DNA from: Betaproteobacteria bacterium | GTDB lineage: Bacteria > Pseudomonadota > Gammaproteobacteria > Burkholderiales > Burkholderiaceae_D | Length of the DNA stretch: 64,000 nt | NCBI GenBank assembly: GCA_025362735.1 | Contig: JANYFL010000057.1 | Coordinates: 21,042-85,041 of the forward strand | Direction: 5' to 3' | Part shown: positions 9,754-20,540 of the stretch, in pieces | Layout: each line of letters begins with the position of its first letter | Position numbering within the stretch: the first letter of the stretch is position 1 | Program-made: the position numbers and the translations under genes | The notes under the pieces: model-generated | The model's database searches: none | What the model was told of the DNA's origin: nothing | The model's input: the letters and a program-made list of their open reading frames with translations, nothing else

Positions 9754-10884
9754 ATGAAAACAGTGGGATTAGTCGGTTGGCGTGGGATGGTCGGTTCGGT
9801 GCTGATGCAGCGCATGCAGCAAGAGAATGATTTTGCCTTGATCGAACCTGTATTTTTCAGTACCTCGAATGCGGGTGGCAATGCACCCGCATTTGGCCAA
9901 ACCGTGAATGGCAAGCTGCACAGTGCCTTCGACATCGAGGCGCTGAAGAAACTCGACATTATTCTGACCGCCCAAGGCGGTGACTACACCACCGAGGTTT
10001 ATCCCAAACTGCGCGCAGCGGGCTGGAATGGCTACTGGATTGATGCGGCTTCGACCCTGCGCATGAACGACGATGCCATCATCATCCTCGACCCGGTGAA
10101 TCTGGATGTCATCAAGACCGCGCTGAAAAAGGGCGTGAAGAATTACATCGGTGGCAACTGCACCGTCAGTTGCATGCTGATGGGATTGGGTGGCTTATTC
10201 CGTCACGACCTGGTCGAATGGATGAGTTGCATGACCTATCAGGCGGCTTCCGGCGGCGGTGCGCAGCATATGCGTGAGTTGCTGACCCAGTTCGGCACCA
10301 TCAACGGTGCCGTCAAAGACCTGCTCGCCGATCCGGCTTCGGCCATTCTGGAAATCGACCGCAAGGTTTTGGCCAAACAACACAACCTGAGCGCCGACGA
10401 GACCAAAAACTTCGGCGTGCCGCTGGCTGGCAACCTGATTCCCTGGATCGACAAGGATCTAGGCAACGGCATGAGCAAGGAAGAATGGAAGGGCGGGGCC
10501 GAGACCAACAAGATTCTGGGCCGCGGTCAGGGATTTGGCACGCCAGCGATCCCAATTGACTCACTTTGCATCCGTATTGGTGCAATGCGATGTCATTCTC
10601 AGGCGCTGACTATCAAGCTCAAGAAGAATGTGCCGTTAGACGAAATCAATGACATCGTTGCCCAGTCAACAGCCTGGACCAAATTGGTGCCGAATACACG
10701 TGAAGCAAGCATGCATGACCTGACGCCTGCTGCGGTAACCGGAACCATGACGATTCCGGTCGGGCGCCTGCGTAAGCTGGCCATGGGTGACGATTATCTG
10801 AGTGCATTTACGGTGGGCGATCAATTGCTTTGGGGAGCTGCGGAGCCCCTGCGACGTATGTTGCGGGTACTGCTGGATTCTTGA
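9754..10884 (+). CDS. asd: Aspartate-semialdehyde dehydrogenase
   Basis: A 376-residue enzyme that reduces aspartyl phosphate to aspartate semialdehyde on the way to lysine, methionine, threonine and diaminopimelate. It has the NADP-binding start [14 protein letters not shown] and the catalytic Cys136 in GGNCTVSCM. The length and motifs match the Gram-negative class. It lies 28 bases after leuB. Confidence 0.97.
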   Translation: MKTVGLVGWRGMVGSVLMQRMQQENDFALIEPVFFSTSNAGGNAPAFGQTVNGKLHSAFDIEALKKLDIILTAQGGDYTTEVYPKLRAAGWNGYWIDAASTLRMNDDAIIILDPVNLDVIKTALKKGVKNYIGGNCTVSCMLMGLGGLFRHDLVEWMSCMTYQAASGGGAQHMRELLTQFGTINGAVKDLLADPASAILEIDRKVLAKQHNLSADETKNFGVPLAGNLIPWIDKDLGNGMSKEEWKGGAETNKILGRGQGFGTPAIPIDSLCIRIGAMRCHSQALTIKLKKNVPLDEINDIVAQSTAWTKLVPNTREASMHDLTPAAVTGTMTIPVGRLRKLAMGDDYLSAFTVGDQLLWGAAEPLRRMLRVLLDS

Positions 10885-10948
10885 CGATCTTCGGTTCGGA
10901 ACCTTCCTACAGTCACGCAGTTTTCAAGGCATTGGTTTTGCTTGTAAG

Positions 10949-10997
10949 AGCAGATAATTTGAGCAGGATAACGACAAAAACAAGTTGTTTATCTGCT
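10949..10997. repeat. Inverted repeat between asd and fimV
   Basis: Arms AGCAGATAA (10949-10957) and TTATCTGCT (10989-10997) are exact complements separated by 31 bases. They lie in the 176-bp gap between asd and fimV. It could be a structured transcript end or an operator; there is no T-run. Confidence 0.4.
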
Positions 10998-11060
10998 TCG
11001 AAGCCGCTTAAGATTGCTAGCGTAAGTCTATGATGTTATGTTGGAACTTGTCGAAATAAT

Positions 11061-13847
11061 ATGGGGTGTACCGTGCCGACGCCTGAAATGAAAAAAATGC
11101 CTCCAGTCAAAAATACCTTGCGACCTATTCATCTTGCCCTTTTGCGGCACTCCATCCAGCAGTCGGTGGAGTCGTATATCGCAAAAAATCGAGGTGCTCT
11201 CACACTGACTGGTTTTTTGGCCGCCAGCATTTCCACCTCCGCCTTTTACGCAGCCCCCACTTATTCAGCTGGTTTGGAGCGACTCAATGTCCTGTCCAGT
11301 CTGGGCCAGCCTTTGCGGGCCGAAATCGATATTTCCGCAACTGCCGCCGAAAGCGGCAGTTTGTCCGTCCGTTTGGCGCCGACCAGTGCTTATGCTCAAG
11401 CCGGGGTCGAATTCAGTTCGGCCTTGACCAGTCTGCGCTTCTCGCTCGAACGACGCGCCAATGGTCAGCAATATGTCCGGGTCAGCTCCGTGCAACCGGT
11501 CAACGAGCCTTATATCGACATGCTGGTCGAACTGAACTGGAGTTCCGGCCGTCTGGTACGCGAATACACTTTCCTGCTTGATCCACCGGAAATGCGGCCC
11601 GCAACACAGGCACCCGTTGCTGCGCCTGTTGCCAGCACCCCATCACGGGCGCCAACGCCACTGCCCGCAGAGCGTGTTCCCGCTGCCTCGGCAGTGAGTA
11701 GCGGCGCCGGTGCAGCCCAGGGTGGTGATGGCACATATCGCGTCAAATCCGGCGATACGCTGATGAAAATCGCCCGCGATCATAAGCCTGACAGTGCCTC
11801 GCTGGATCAGATGCTGGTGGCTCTGTTTCGAAACAATCAGGATGCGTTTTATAGCCAGAACATCAATCGCCTGAAAGCGGGTGTGGTGATGCGCATACCC
11901 GATGCGCAAACGGCCCAAGCCGTTGAATCGGGTGAAGCCAGAAAGTTTTTGAGCGCACAAACGAGTGATTTCTCTGCCTATCGTGCAAATTTAGCCCAGT
12001 CAGTCACGGAATCACCCAAGTCGACCGAACCACGTACGGAAGCATCCGGTCGTGTTAGTGCCAAGGTCGAAGAAAAGGCTGCTCCAGCCGCGACGCAGGA
12101 TCAGGTCAAACTGTCCAAGCTCGACCAAACTAGGCAGGATGCGGCTGCTAAAGCCACTGCCGAAGAATTGGCCGCCAAAGAAAGAGTCTTGCAGGAAGCC
12201 AATACCCGGGTCGGCATGCTGGAAAAGAATGTGGCTGATCTGGAAAAGTTGATCGAACTTAAAAATCAGAATCTGGCTGAACTGCAAAAACAGGTACAAG
12301 GCAAGGGTGAACCGGTTGCAACGCCAGTCCCAGCCACGCCTGCTGCTTCGACTCCAGCACCGGCAACTCCGGCTGCTGCGCCGAAGCCAGCTCCAGCAGC
12401 CAAGGTTGAACCGCCTAAGCCCACTCCTGCTTCTGAGACCTCTTTTCTGGATAGCCTGACTGGCAATCCCATGGCCTTGTATGGGATCGGCGCAGTGGTC
12501 ATCGGCTTACTCGGCTTTGCGGTATATCGCTCGCGTAGCAGCAAGAAAACGGATGGCGCTTATGACGACGGTTTCCTGGGCAGTAACAGCGGCCTGCGCG
12601 CCAATTCCATTTTTGGGATGACCGGCGGTCAGTCGGTCGATACCAGTAACAGCACCTTCAATTCCAACTTCCTGCCTGCCGCCGGTGCTCAAGTTGAACA
12701 AAATGAAGTCGATCCGATTGCCGAGGCCGAGGTTTATATCGCTTATGGACGCGATGCGCAGGCGGAAGAAATTCTGCGGGAAGCCTTGCGCACCCAACCA
12801 GAACGTCATGCCGTGCATGTAAAGTTGCTCGAAATCTATGCCAAGCGTCAGGATGTAAAGAGCTTTGAAACGACAGCGAATGAACTCTATGCTGCAACCA
12901 GTGGGCAAGGCGCTGACTGGGCCCAGGCGGCAACGCTTGGACGCACGATTGATCCTGAGAATCCTTTGTATCAAGATGCAGGATCGATTCCGGTCGTGCG
13001 CGCACCTCTGGAAAGCGCTGGCCCGAGCACCCAGCCGATGGAGTTTTCTCTTCCCGAAGTCGTACCGACTTTACCGACTTCAGAACTGATTCAGAACACC
13101 TTTTCCAATCCCGTTACGCTTTCGCCTGTGCTGGACATCGATCTGACCAAGACCGAGCCCCTCAATACCGAAGCACCACTTGCTGAAGAGATTTTGCCGG
13201 GACAACTTGATTTCGGTGCAGGTGACCACTTGAGCTCGACCTTTCTTAACGCCGAACCATCCACTGCAGAACCGGATGCCAAGGGGTCGGAAGATTGGGC
13301 TGCCGGTAAAGTTGACTTCAGTTTCGATCTGCAAGATGGAGCTGCGGCCGAAAAACCTGTGGAAACATCGGCACCTATCTTGCCCATGGTCGCCGAACCG
13401 ATGGAAAACCTGATGCAAACGGTCCATGTGGGCCGTACCCCAGAAGCCAAACAGCCCAGCATCTCTGATGAAGTTGATCTGGATCTCAATTTGGCTACGC
13501 GGGTCGCCCCACGCGATGACACCAGCACGGAGTTGGAAGCTTCGTCTTTTTCGACCGATAGCACCCTGTTTATGGGTGGGCAGTCCAAGATGCCGGAAAT
13601 CAATCTCGATCTGGACAAAACCCCTCCAGAACCGCCTGCATTTCTTGATCCCTCCTCTTTTGCCAAGACCGAGATTGAATCACGCAACACCGGCAACTGG
13701 CAGGAAATGGCAACCAAGCTGGACTTGGCGATGGCCTATCGGGACATTGGCGACAAGGAAGGTGCACGTGAACTGCTCGATGAAGTCATCAAGGGAGGCG
13801 ATACTGTGCAAAGCGACAAGGCCAAGGAGATGCTGGCGGCACTCTAA
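11061..13847 (+). CDS. fimV: FimV/HubP-family polar landmark protein
   Basis: A 928-residue protein with the FimV layout. The N-terminal FimV domain (about residues 65-175) contains LNVLSSLGQPLRAEI. A LysM peptidoglycan-binding module follows at about 225-280 (YRVKSGDTLMKIARDHKP), then a coiled coil at about 350-415, a Pro/Ala-rich linker, and one transmembrane helix near residues 470-490. The long acidic cytoplasmic part ends in the C-terminal FimV domain (DLAMAYRDIGDKEGARELLDEVI). Relatives organise cell poles and type IV pili. The start is uncertain: ATG at 11061 gives the longest form, but ATG at 11088 or 11097 is possible. Confidence 0.9.
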   Translation: MGCTVPTPEMKKMPPVKNTLRPIHLALLRHSIQQSVESYIAKNRGALTLTGFLAASISTSAFYAAPTYSAGLERLNVLSSLGQPLRAEIDISATAAESGSLSVRLAPTSAYAQAGVEFSSALTSLRFSLERRANGQQYVRVSSVQPVNEPYIDMLVELNWSSGRLVREYTFLLDPPEMRPATQAPVAAPVASTPSRAPTPLPAERVPAASAVSSGAGAAQGGDGTYRVKSGDTLMKIARDHKPDSASLDQMLVALFRNNQDAFYSQNINRLKAGVVMRIPDAQTAQAVESGEARKFLSAQTSDFSAYRANLAQSVTESPKSTEPRTEASGRVSAKVEEKAAPAATQDQVKLSKLDQTRQDAAAKATAEELAAKERVLQEANTRVGMLEKNVADLEKLIELKNQNLAELQKQVQGKGEPVATPVPATPAASTPAPATPAAAPKPAPAAKVEPPKPTPASETSFLDSLTGNPMALYGIGAVVIGLLGFAVYRSRSSKKTDGAYDDGFLGSNSGLRANSIFGMTGGQSVDTSNSTFNSNFLPAAGAQVEQNEVDPIAEAEVYIAYGRDAQAEEILREALRTQPERHAVHVKLLEIYAKRQDVKSFETTANELYAATSGQGADWAQAATLGRTIDPENPLYQDAGSIPVVRAPLESAGPSTQPMEFSLPEVVPTLPTSELIQNTFSNPVTLSPVLDIDLTKTEPLNTEAPLAEEILPGQLDFGAGDHLSSTFLNAEPSTAEPDAKGSEDWAAGKVDFSFDLQDGAAAEKPVETSAPILPMVAEPMENLMQTVHVGRTPEAKQPSISDEVDLDLNLATRVAPRDDTSTELEASSFSTDSTLFMGGQSKMPEINLDLDKTPPEPPAFLDPSSFAKTEIESRNTGNWQEMATKLDLAMAYRDIGDKEGARELLDEVIKGGDTVQSDKAKEMLAAL

Positions 13848-13867
13848 GCAAGCCTTCGCAATACCTC

Positions 13868-13892
13868 AACGGGCGTCGCTGACGCCCGTTTT
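13868..13892 (+). terminator. Rho-independent terminator after fimV
   Basis: AACGGGCGTC, loop GCT, GACGCCCGTT, then TT. It is a perfect 10-bp stem 20 bases after the fimV stop and separates fimV from truA. Confidence 0.8.
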
Positions 13893-13910
13893 CACGTGTA
13901 AAGTCTGTTC

Positions 13911-14717
13911 ATGCGCATTGCTCTTGGAATTCAATACGATGGCCGTCCGTGGCACGGCTGGCAATCGCAGTCTGACGGCCATACCGTGCAGGACACACTC
14001 GAACAGGCTCTATCCCGTTTTGCCGATCAGCCTCTGCGAGTGATCTGCGCCGGACGCACCGATACCGGCGTCCATGCGCTGGGTCAGGTTGTGCATTTCG
14101 ATACGACCGCCGTGCGCGAATTGAATGGCTGGGTACGTGGCGTGAATGCGCTGCTGCCAGAGTCGATCGTCGTAAGCTGGGCGCGTGAAGTGCCCGATGA
14201 GATGCCGAATGATTTTCATGCGCGCTTTCTGGCCATTGCACGTACTTATCATTACGTACTTCATGTGAACCCAATTCGCTCTCCCCATCTGGCAGGGCGC
14301 GCTGGCTGGTTTTATCGTCCTCTGGATTTGAATGTCATGCGTGCCGCAGCGGAAGCACTGGTTGGCACGCATGACTTCAGCGCTTTTCGCAGTGCCGAGT
14401 GTCAGGCTAAAAGCCCGGTCAAGACTTTGCAGATTCTCGATATTCAGCAGAAACAAGACTTCATCGCATTCACTTTTCGGGCCGATGCTTTTTTGCATCA
14501 TATGGTGCGTAATCTGGTGGGCAGCCTCATCGCCGTAGGGCAGAGAAAGCAAACTGCACAATGGCTGGCCGATGTCCTGCAAGGTCGTGATCGCTCCAAA
14601 GCGGCGCCGACTTTTATGGCTGACGGCCTCTACTTGGCAGAAGTGGAATATCCGGCACACTTTGACATCCCGCTCCCGCCAGCATTAAATGCGGTCTTTC
14701 CCGGCTTGCTGCCTTGA
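13911..14717 (+). CDS. truA: tRNA pseudouridine(38-40) synthase
   Basis: A 268-residue pseudouridine synthase acting on uridines 38-40 of the tRNA anticodon arm. The signature [11 protein letters not shown] contains the catalytic Asp. The N-terminus [11 protein letters not shown] matches the family. trpF follows 3 bases after its stop, so the two are very likely co-translated. Confidence 0.97.
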   Translation: MRIALGIQYDGRPWHGWQSQSDGHTVQDTLEQALSRFADQPLRVICAGRTDTGVHALGQVVHFDTTAVRELNGWVRGVNALLPESIVVSWAREVPDEMPNDFHARFLAIARTYHYVLHVNPIRSPHLAGRAGWFYRPLDLNVMRAAAEALVGTHDFSAFRSAECQAKSPVKTLQILDIQQKQDFIAFTFRADAFLHHMVRNLVGSLIAVGQRKQTAQWLADVLQGRDRSKAAPTFMADGLYLAEVEYPAHFDIPLPPALNAVFPGLLP

Positions 14718-14720
14718 TCC

Positions 14721-15359
14721 ATGAAACCTGAACGAACCCGCATCAAAATCTGTGGCTTGACCCGTGCTGAAGACATCGATATCGCGATTGCGCTTGGCGT
14801 CGATGCGATTGGCCTGGTGTTCTATCCACCGAGTCCGCGTTATGTCACGTCTGCTGCCGCAGCTGAGCTGGTTCGGCGTGTGCCGCCTTTTGTCACCGTC
14901 ACGGGTCTATTCGTCAATCCCAGCCGGGCGGACGTCAAAGAAGTGATTCGTCAGGTGCCACTAATGCTGCTTCAGTTTCATGGCGACGAGCAGGAAGCAG
15001 ACTGTATGGGCTTCGGACTTCCCTATATCAAGGCCGCAAGAGTTCGGCCAGAGCTCAATTTGGTAGAATTCGCCTCTCACTATCCACAAGCACGCGGTCT
15101 TCTGCTCGATGCTTTTGTCGACGGATATGGCGGCGGCGGCAAAGTGTTCGATTGGTCTCTGATACCTGCACCAGAAAAACGCGCGCTTCCACTCGTTTTG
15201 AGTGGTGGCTTGAACGCAAGCAATGTCGCTGACGCGATCAGAAGCGTTCGTCCATATGCGGTCGATGTCTCCAGTGGCGTAGAAGCCGCCAAGGGCATCA
15301 AGGATCCCGCACTGATGCGTCGCTTTGTTGAACAAGTCCATGCTGCCGATGCAGCCTGA
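14721..15359 (+). CDS. trpF: Phosphoribosylanthranilate isomerase
   Basis: A 212-residue TIM-barrel enzyme for the third step of tryptophan synthesis. The start RIKICGLTRAED carries the catalytic Cys, and SGGLNASNVADAI and DVSSGVE near the end are phosphate-binding motifs. It sits between truA and trpB in the order trpF-trpB-trpA-accD. Confidence 0.97.
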   Translation: MKPERTRIKICGLTRAEDIDIAIALGVDAIGLVFYPPSPRYVTSAAAAELVRRVPPFVTVTGLFVNPSRADVKEVIRQVPLMLLQFHGDEQEADCMGFGLPYIKAARVRPELNLVEFASHYPQARGLLLDAFVDGYGGGGKVFDWSLIPAPEKRALPLVLSGGLNASNVADAIRSVRPYAVDVSSGVEAAKGIKDPALMRRFVEQVHAADAA

Positions 15360-15396
15360 TTAGCTGGAAACAAGAACAAGCCGGAACACCGAATCG

Positions 15397-16677
15397 ATGA
15401 ATACCATGACCCTGCCAGAGGGCGCAGCCTATAACCAGCCCGATGCCCGTGGCCACTTTGGCCCATACGGCGGCGTTTTCGTTTCCGAGACGCTGATGCA
15501 CGCGCTGGATGAATTGCGCGAAGCCTATGCGCATTATCAGAACGATCCCGAATTCATTGCTGAATTCCAGCGTGAGTTAAAGCACTACGTTGGTCGGCCG
15601 AGCCCGATTTATCACGCCAAACACTGGAGCGAAATGCTCGGCGGCGCGCAGATTTATCTCAAACGAGAAGACCTGAATCACACTGGTGCACACAAGATCA
15701 ACAACACCATCGGCCAGGCCTTGCTGGCACGGCGCATGGGAAAGCGGCGTGTCATCGCAGAAACCGGCGCAGGCCAGCACGGCGTCGCTAGTGCAACAGT
15801 CGCGGCACGCTTCGGTATGGAATGCGTGGTCTACATGGGCAGCGAAGACGTCGGCCGTCAAGCAGCCAATGTCTATCGCATGAAGTTGCTTGGTGCGACG
15901 GTCGTGCCGGTCGAGAGTGGCTCCAAGACCTTGAAAGATGCACTCAACGAAGCACTGCGTGACTGGGTCACGAATGTCGAAAACACCTTCTACATTATTG
16001 GCACCGTCGCCGGACCGCATCCGTATCCGATGATGGTGCGCGACTTCAATTCGGTGGTGGGTAAGGAATGCCAGTGGCAGATGCCAGAGCTGATCGGACG
16101 TCAACCAGATTACGTGGTGGCTTGTGTCGGCGGTGGCAGCAATGCGATGGGTATTTTTTACGATTACATCGCAAACGAAAAAGTGAAGTTGATCGGTGTT
16201 GAGGCCGCAGGCGATGGCCTCGATACGCCGCGTCACGCGGCCAGTCTGCAAAAAGGCACGCCCGGCGTATTGCACGGCAACCGCACCTATCTGCTGCAGG
16301 ATGACAACGGCCAGATCACTGAGACGCATTCGATTTCGGCGGGACTCGACTATCCTGGCGTCGGCCCTGAACATGCGTGGCTGAAAGATATCGGTCGCGC
16401 GGAATATGTCGGTGCTACGGATGACGAAGCGCTCGAAGCATTTCACAATCTGTGCCGAATCGAAGGCATCATCCCCGCACTGGAATCCAGTCATGCGCTG
16501 GCTTACGCAGCGCGTCTTGCACCCACGCTCTCCAAAGACAAGGTCATCCTCGTCAATCTCAGCGGTCGCGGCGACAAGGACATTCACACCGTTGCAGAAC
16601 GCAGTGGCATGGACTTTTTCTGCCGCGCCAGCTGTCGCGAAGCCACGCTTGAATTCAATAAAAAGAAAAAGGCATGA
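15397..16677 (+). CDS. trpB: Tryptophan synthase beta chain
   Basis: A 426-residue PLP enzyme that joins indole and serine to make tryptophan. The PLP-lysine motif HTGAHKINN and the phosphate-binding GGGSNAMG are present. ATG at 15397 is used; ATG at 15406 is an in-frame alternative. The stop overlaps the trpA start by four bases (ATGA), which keeps the two subunits in step. Confidence 0.97.
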   Translation: MNTMTLPEGAAYNQPDARGHFGPYGGVFVSETLMHALDELREAYAHYQNDPEFIAEFQRELKHYVGRPSPIYHAKHWSEMLGGAQIYLKREDLNHTGAHKINNTIGQALLARRMGKRRVIAETGAGQHGVASATVAARFGMECVVYMGSEDVGRQAANVYRMKLLGATVVPVESGSKTLKDALNEALRDWVTNVENTFYIIGTVAGPHPYPMMVRDFNSVVGKECQWQMPELIGRQPDYVVACVGGGSNAMGIFYDYIANEKVKLIGVEAAGDGLDTPRHAASLQKGTPGVLHGNRTYLLQDDNGQITETHSISAGLDYPGVGPEHAWLKDIGRAEYVGATDDEALEAFHNLCRIEGIIPALESSHALAYAARLAPTLSKDKVILVNLSGRGDKDIHTVAERSGMDFFCRASCREATLEFNKKKKA

Positions 16678-17510
16678 TTGCAAATCGTATTGATCGGCGT
16701 TTTGCCCAACTGAAACAACAAGGTCGCAAGGGCCTGATTCCTTATATCGCTGCAGGCGATCCCTCAGTTGAATTGACTGTGCCGCTATTGCATGCTCTGG
16801 CGCGTGCAGGGGCCGATGTCATCGAACTGGGCATCCCATTTTCCGATCCTTCTGCTGACGGGCCTGTGATTCAGCGCGCCACCGAACGTGCGATCAAGAA
16901 TGGCGTCGGTCTGGCGCGCACGATTGAATTCGTGCGTGAATTCAGGCAGACCGATAGCATCACGCCCGTCGTACTGATGGGTTACGCGAATCCGATTGAG
17001 CTGATGATGCATCGCGTGGGTGGGTTGCACCCGTTTGCGCAATTCGTAAAGAATGCGGGTGTAGATGGGCTATTGGTCGTGGACTATCCGCCGGAAGAAT
17101 GCGAAGACTTCGCTGCAGCACTGAAAGCGGTTGGTGTCGCACCAATCTTTTTATTGGCGCCCACCTCAACGGATGCACGTATCGAAAACGTTGCCAAGAT
17201 TGCCTGCGGCTATATTTACTACGTCAGCCTCAAGGGCATCACAGGCTCGGCCAGTCTTGATGTGGCTTCAGTCGCCGCTAAATTGCCAGTGATCAAACGT
17301 CATGGCGCGATTCCGGTCGGCGTTGGGTTTGGCATCCGTGATGCAGCCAGCGCCAAAGCCGTTGCAGAAGTTGCCGATGCGGTGGTCATTGGCAGTAGAA
17401 TCATTCAGGAACTGGAAAATACGCCGCACGATCAGGCGGTTGCCGCTGTCGAAAAATTTGTCAGCGGCATTCGATTGGCACTGGATGAATTAGCCGTGAA
17501 AGCGGCTTAA
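16674..17510 (+). CDS. trpA: Tryptophan synthase alpha chain
   Basis: A 278-residue TIM-barrel subunit that cleaves indole-3-glycerol phosphate and channels indole to TrpB. The motif [17 protein letters not shown] holds the active-site Glu and Asp region, and GVGFGIRD is the phosphate-binding loop. It overlaps trpB by four bases; accD follows 54 bases later. Confidence 0.97.
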   Translation: MIANRIDRRFAQLKQQGRKGLIPYIAAGDPSVELTVPLLHALARAGADVIELGIPFSDPSADGPVIQRATERAIKNGVGLARTIEFVREFRQTDSITPVVLMGYANPIELMMHRVGGLHPFAQFVKNAGVDGLLVVDYPPEECEDFAAALKAVGVAPIFLLAPTSTDARIENVAKIACGYIYYVSLKGITGSASLDVASVAAKLPVIKRHGAIPVGVGFGIRDAASAKAVAEVADAVVIGSRIIQELENTPHDQAVAAVEKFVSGIRLALDELAVKAA

Positions 17511-17564
17511 ACTTAATTTGGTTCCCTCCCCTTCAAGGGGATGAGTACAACGCAAGGAGTCACG

Positions 17565-18437
17565 ATGAGCTGGATCGAAAAACTGTTGCCCCCCCGGATT
17601 CAACGCAGCGAAGGCATGAGCCGTAAGGCTATGCCCGAAGGACTTTGGGTCAAGTGCCCGAGTTGCGAGGCGGTGCTCTACAAGACTGACATCGAAACCA
17701 ATCTGATGGTATGCCCCAAGTGCGATCATCACATGCGCATCAACGCGCGTGCTCGTCTTGATGCGCTGCTCGATGCAGAGGGGCGTTATGAAATCGGCCA
17801 GGAAATTCTGCCGGTTGACAGTCTCAAATTCAAAGACAGCCGCAAGTACACCGAACGCCTGAGTGATGCGCTGGAAGAAACCGGCGAGACCGATGCTATG
17901 GTGATCCAGGGCGGAGCGATTCACACCATTCCCGTGGTGGTTGCGTGTTTTGAATTCCAGTTCATGGGTGGCTCAATGGCCTCGGTGGTGGGTGAGCGTT
18001 TTGTGCGAGGCGCACAGACTGCGCTCGAACAGAAAGTCCCCTATATTTGCGTGACATCGAGTGGTGGAGCGCGCATGCAGGAAGGGTTGGTTTCACTGAT
18101 GCAAATGGCGAAGACCACCAGCATGTTGCCCAAACTCTCGGAAGCCAAGCTACCGTTCATTTCAGTATTGACCGATCCGACCATGGGGGGAGTTTCTGCC
18201 AGCTTTGCTTTCATGGGCGACGTGGTCATCGCTGAACCCAAAGCGCTGATCGGCTTTGCTGGCCCGCGCGTGATCGAACAGACCGTACGTGAAAAATTGC
18301 CGGAAGGTTTCCAGCGTTCCGAATTCCTGCAGCAGAAGGGCGCGATCGACATGATTGTGGATCGCCGCAAAATGCGCGAAGAGATTGCGCGCTTGCTGGC
18401 CTTGTTGTTGAAACAGTCCGCGGAAGCAGTCGCCTGA
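17565..18437 (+). CDS. accD: Acetyl-CoA carboxylase carboxyltransferase subunit beta
   Basis: A 290-residue subunit that, with AccA, transfers the carboxyl group from biotin to acetyl-CoA to give malonyl-CoA. The N-terminal four-cysteine zinc ribbon (CPSC and CPKC) is intact, followed by the crotonase-like carboxyltransferase fold with SGGARMQEG and [13 protein letters not shown] at 17565 is chosen because AAGGAG precedes it by about 7 bases; ATG at 17541 would add eight unrelated residues. In many Burkholderiales folC comes next; here the gene order breaks. Confidence 0.96.
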   Translation: MSWIEKLLPPRIQRSEGMSRKAMPEGLWVKCPSCEAVLYKTDIETNLMVCPKCDHHMRINARARLDALLDAEGRYEIGQEILPVDSLKFKDSRKYTERLSDALEETGETDAMVIQGGAIHTIPVVVACFEFQFMGGSMASVVGERFVRGAQTALEQKVPYICVTSSGGARMQEGLVSLMQMAKTTSMLPKLSEAKLPFISVLTDPTMGGVSASFAFMGDVVIAEPKALIGFAGPRVIEQTVREKLPEGFQRSEFLQQKGAIDMIVDRRKMREEIARLLALLLKQSAEAVA

Positions 18438-18483
18438 GGATTTGTGATGCTTATGCGGGAGGAGTCAATGTGCTCGTATAAGC

Positions 18484-19758
18484 CTACTGCTGCAATAATG
18501 CTTTTTTGTTGAAGACTTTGGCGTTGGAAGCGTGTTCAGCAGGGTCGTCCTGAATGTTGGGAAACGGACCCAGAATCAAACAGAGTATTGCGGCCACCAG
18601 CAAACAAAATGCGCCGCCCACTAAAGCAATCGAATAGCTTCCGAAACGATCATAGATTGCTCCCGCAATCAAAGGGCTGATGGCGTTTCCGGTCAGGAAC
18701 GCGGCATACTGCCAGCCATAAATGGAACCGTAGGCTTGCATGCCAAAGTAACGGGCCACCATATACCCAATCATGTCCACTTCGCCACCGATGGCAAAGC
18801 CGATGAAGCCGGCGGCCACCGGTGCCAAGGCGACACCGCCGACTGGAATGGCCACGCAGCCCAGCATGGTTAAAAGAAAAAGAGAGGCCGCCACATAGGG
18901 TGCAAAAAATCGATCCATCAACAGGCCGCTGGTACAGCGCCCGAGTATGACCGCTACACCAATGAGAGCGGCATAACTCCCCGCCTGTGATGGCGAGAGT
19001 CCCGCGTCGGTCAACATCGGCACAAAATGAATCACAATGCCGCTGATGCCCAGGGCGACCAAAAAGAATGCCGCGCCCATCAACCAGAAACGTCGATCAT
19101 GGAAGGCCTGCTTACGCGTCACGCCGATGGTTTGAAGCGATGGACTGGAAGCCAGTGAAGTCTTGACTGACTTCTCACGCAACAACAATACGATCAATGG
19201 TATGGCCAGGATGATGACGAACGCCAGAGCGATATAAGCATTGCGCCAGCCGTGCTCGTCAATATAGGCTGGCAAAAATCGTGGGATCAAAACACCCGCG
19301 ACCCCTGTCCCGGTCAAAGCAAAGCCCAAGGCCATACCTCGAGCGCGATCAAACCCTTGGTTAATGGCTCGCGAATAGACGACGGGAGATGAGCCTGCCG
19401 CCAGCAAGGTAATGGCCAGGGTCAGGCCGTAATAGACCAGCAGCGAGTCGGGTAGGAAGCTCATGGCATAAAAGCCGACAGCCAGAGCGAGTGTCGAGAA
19501 TCCTGCAACAACGCGACCTCCATGTCGATCAATGAGCCTTCCGATCATCGGTGACATCAGGGCCAGGCCTCCCGCACCGATCAGGCTCGAAAAAGAAAGG
19601 GCAGTGCGACTCCAGCCAAATTCGGCTTGCAGAGGTTTGATGAATAAACCGGGGGTATAAAACAGCAAGGCAGAAACGCTGCAGGCGGTGCCAATGAAGG
19701 ACACCAGGACGATGGGCCAACTCCGCGCGAATTCGATGCGTCGATTGCCGCCGCTCAT
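18484..19758 (-). CDS. MFS transporter, last gene of the TonB-receptor cassette
   Basis: A 424-residue protein with about 12 hydrophobic segments and the MFS loop motif GRLIDRHGGRVV between helices 2 and 3. The N-terminal half (FIKPLQAEFGWSRTALSFS) resembles monocarboxylate or oxalate/formate-type MFS carriers. Its ATG at 19758 overlaps the stop of the cyclase gene (ATGA), so translation is coupled; a longer frame starting at 19827 would run back into that gene. It is inferred to move the product or substrate of the two upstream hydrolases across the inner membrane. Confidence 0.85.
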   Translation of the reverse strand: MSGGNRRIEFARSWPIVLVSFIGTACSVSALLFYTPGLFIKPLQAEFGWSRTALSFSSLIGAGGLALMSPMIGRLIDRHGGRVVAGFSTLALAVGFYAMSFLPDSLLVYYGLTLAITLLAAGSSPVVYSRAINQGFDRARGMALGFALTGTGVAGVLIPRFLPAYIDEHGWRNAYIALAFVIILAIPLIVLLLREKSVKTSLASSPSLQTIGVTRKQAFHDRRFWLMGAAFFLVALGISGIVIHFVPMLTDAGLSPSQAGSYAALIGVAVILGRCTSGLLMDRFFAPYVAASLFLLTMLGCVAIPVGGVALAPVAAGFIGFAIGGEVDMIGYMVARYFGMQAYGSIYGWQYAAFLTGNAISPLIAGAIYDRFGSYSIALVGGAFCLLVAAILCLILGPFPNIQDDPAEHASNAKVFNKKALLQQ

Positions 19759-20540
19759 AGCGCATCCAGCATCGCAACCGCACGTACCCAACCCGCCGAG
19801 GCGCGTGCAATTTTTACAGGGAAGCAAACGACAGTGAAACCACTGCCTGGGAGGCTTTCAAGATTGTGTAGTTTTTCCATCTGGTAGTAGGGCATTTCTC
19901 GACCGGCCTTATGGCCTTCCCATATGATTTCAGGATTATGTTCCTGGGCATAACGTTGAGCTGTGTAAGCGAAGGGTGCATCCCATGACCAGGCATCCGT
20001 ACCCACAACCTGCACGCCGCGTTCTGTCAGATACAGCGTTGCTTCGCGTCCGATGCCACAACCGCTGTTGACGAAGTTCGGGCCGCCATAGGCCGCCGCC
20101 GCAGACGTATTCACCAGCACAATGTCGAAGGGCTGGAGCACATGACCGATGCGTTGCAATTCGGCTTCGACATCGCTAGCCGTCGCCACATAGCCATCGG
20201 CAAAGTGGCGGAAATCGAGCTTGACGCCGGGACGCCAGAACAGATCGAGCGGTGCTTCGTCAATGGTTGGCGAACGGCGTGTTCCATGATCAGTCGTTGC
20301 GTGATAGTGCCATGGTGCATCCATATGACTACCGCTGTGTGCCGAGAGTTGTAAATCTTCGACCGCCCAGCCCTGACTTTCAGGCAGATCACTCACACTC
20401 AAGCCAGGGAAGAAATGCAGCATCTGAAGTGCGCCCTGGGCATGATCGGAGTAGCTTATTTTTGGACGCAAGGGTTCGGGATCGGTCACGATCTCCGCAC
20501 TGATGGGCATCGAAATATCGATGAAGACCGGGCGGCTCAT
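19755..20540 (-). CDS. Cyclase-family metal-dependent hydrolase (kynurenine-formamidase-like fold)
   Basis: A 261-residue protein of the cyclase family PF04199. The signature HSGSHMDAPWH corresponds to the metal-binding HxGTHxDxP of this family. Members include bacterial kynurenine formamidase, isatin hydrolase and polyketide cyclase-like enzymes, usually opening an amide or lactone ring with Mn2+ or Zn2+. The protein is longer than KynB. It overlaps both neighbours by four bases, so it belongs to a tight unit with the FAH hydrolase and the MFS gene. The true substrate is unknown. Confidence 0.85.
   Translation of the reverse strand: MSRPVFIDISMPISAEIVTDPEPLRPKISYSDHAQGALQMLHFFPGLSVSDLPESQGWAVEDLQLSAHSGSHMDAPWHYHATTDHGTRRSPTIDEAPLDLFWRPGVKLDFRHFADGYVATASDVEAELQRIGHVLQPFDIVLVNTSAAAAYGGPNFVNSGCGIGREATLYLTERGVQVVGTDAWSWDAPFAYTAQRYAQEHNPEIIWEGHKAGREMPYYQMEKLHNLESLPGSGFTVVCFPVKIARASAGWVRAVAMLDAL

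Noticed and set aside
15577..16683. Long open frame antisense to trpB (368 residues)
   Set aside because: It mirrors the codon structure of trpB, has no recognisable motif and no ribosome-binding site; trpB is certain.
14721..17510. Trp leader peptide or attenuator before trpF
   Set aside because: truA ends three bases before trpF, leaving no room, and no Trp-rich short frame was seen.
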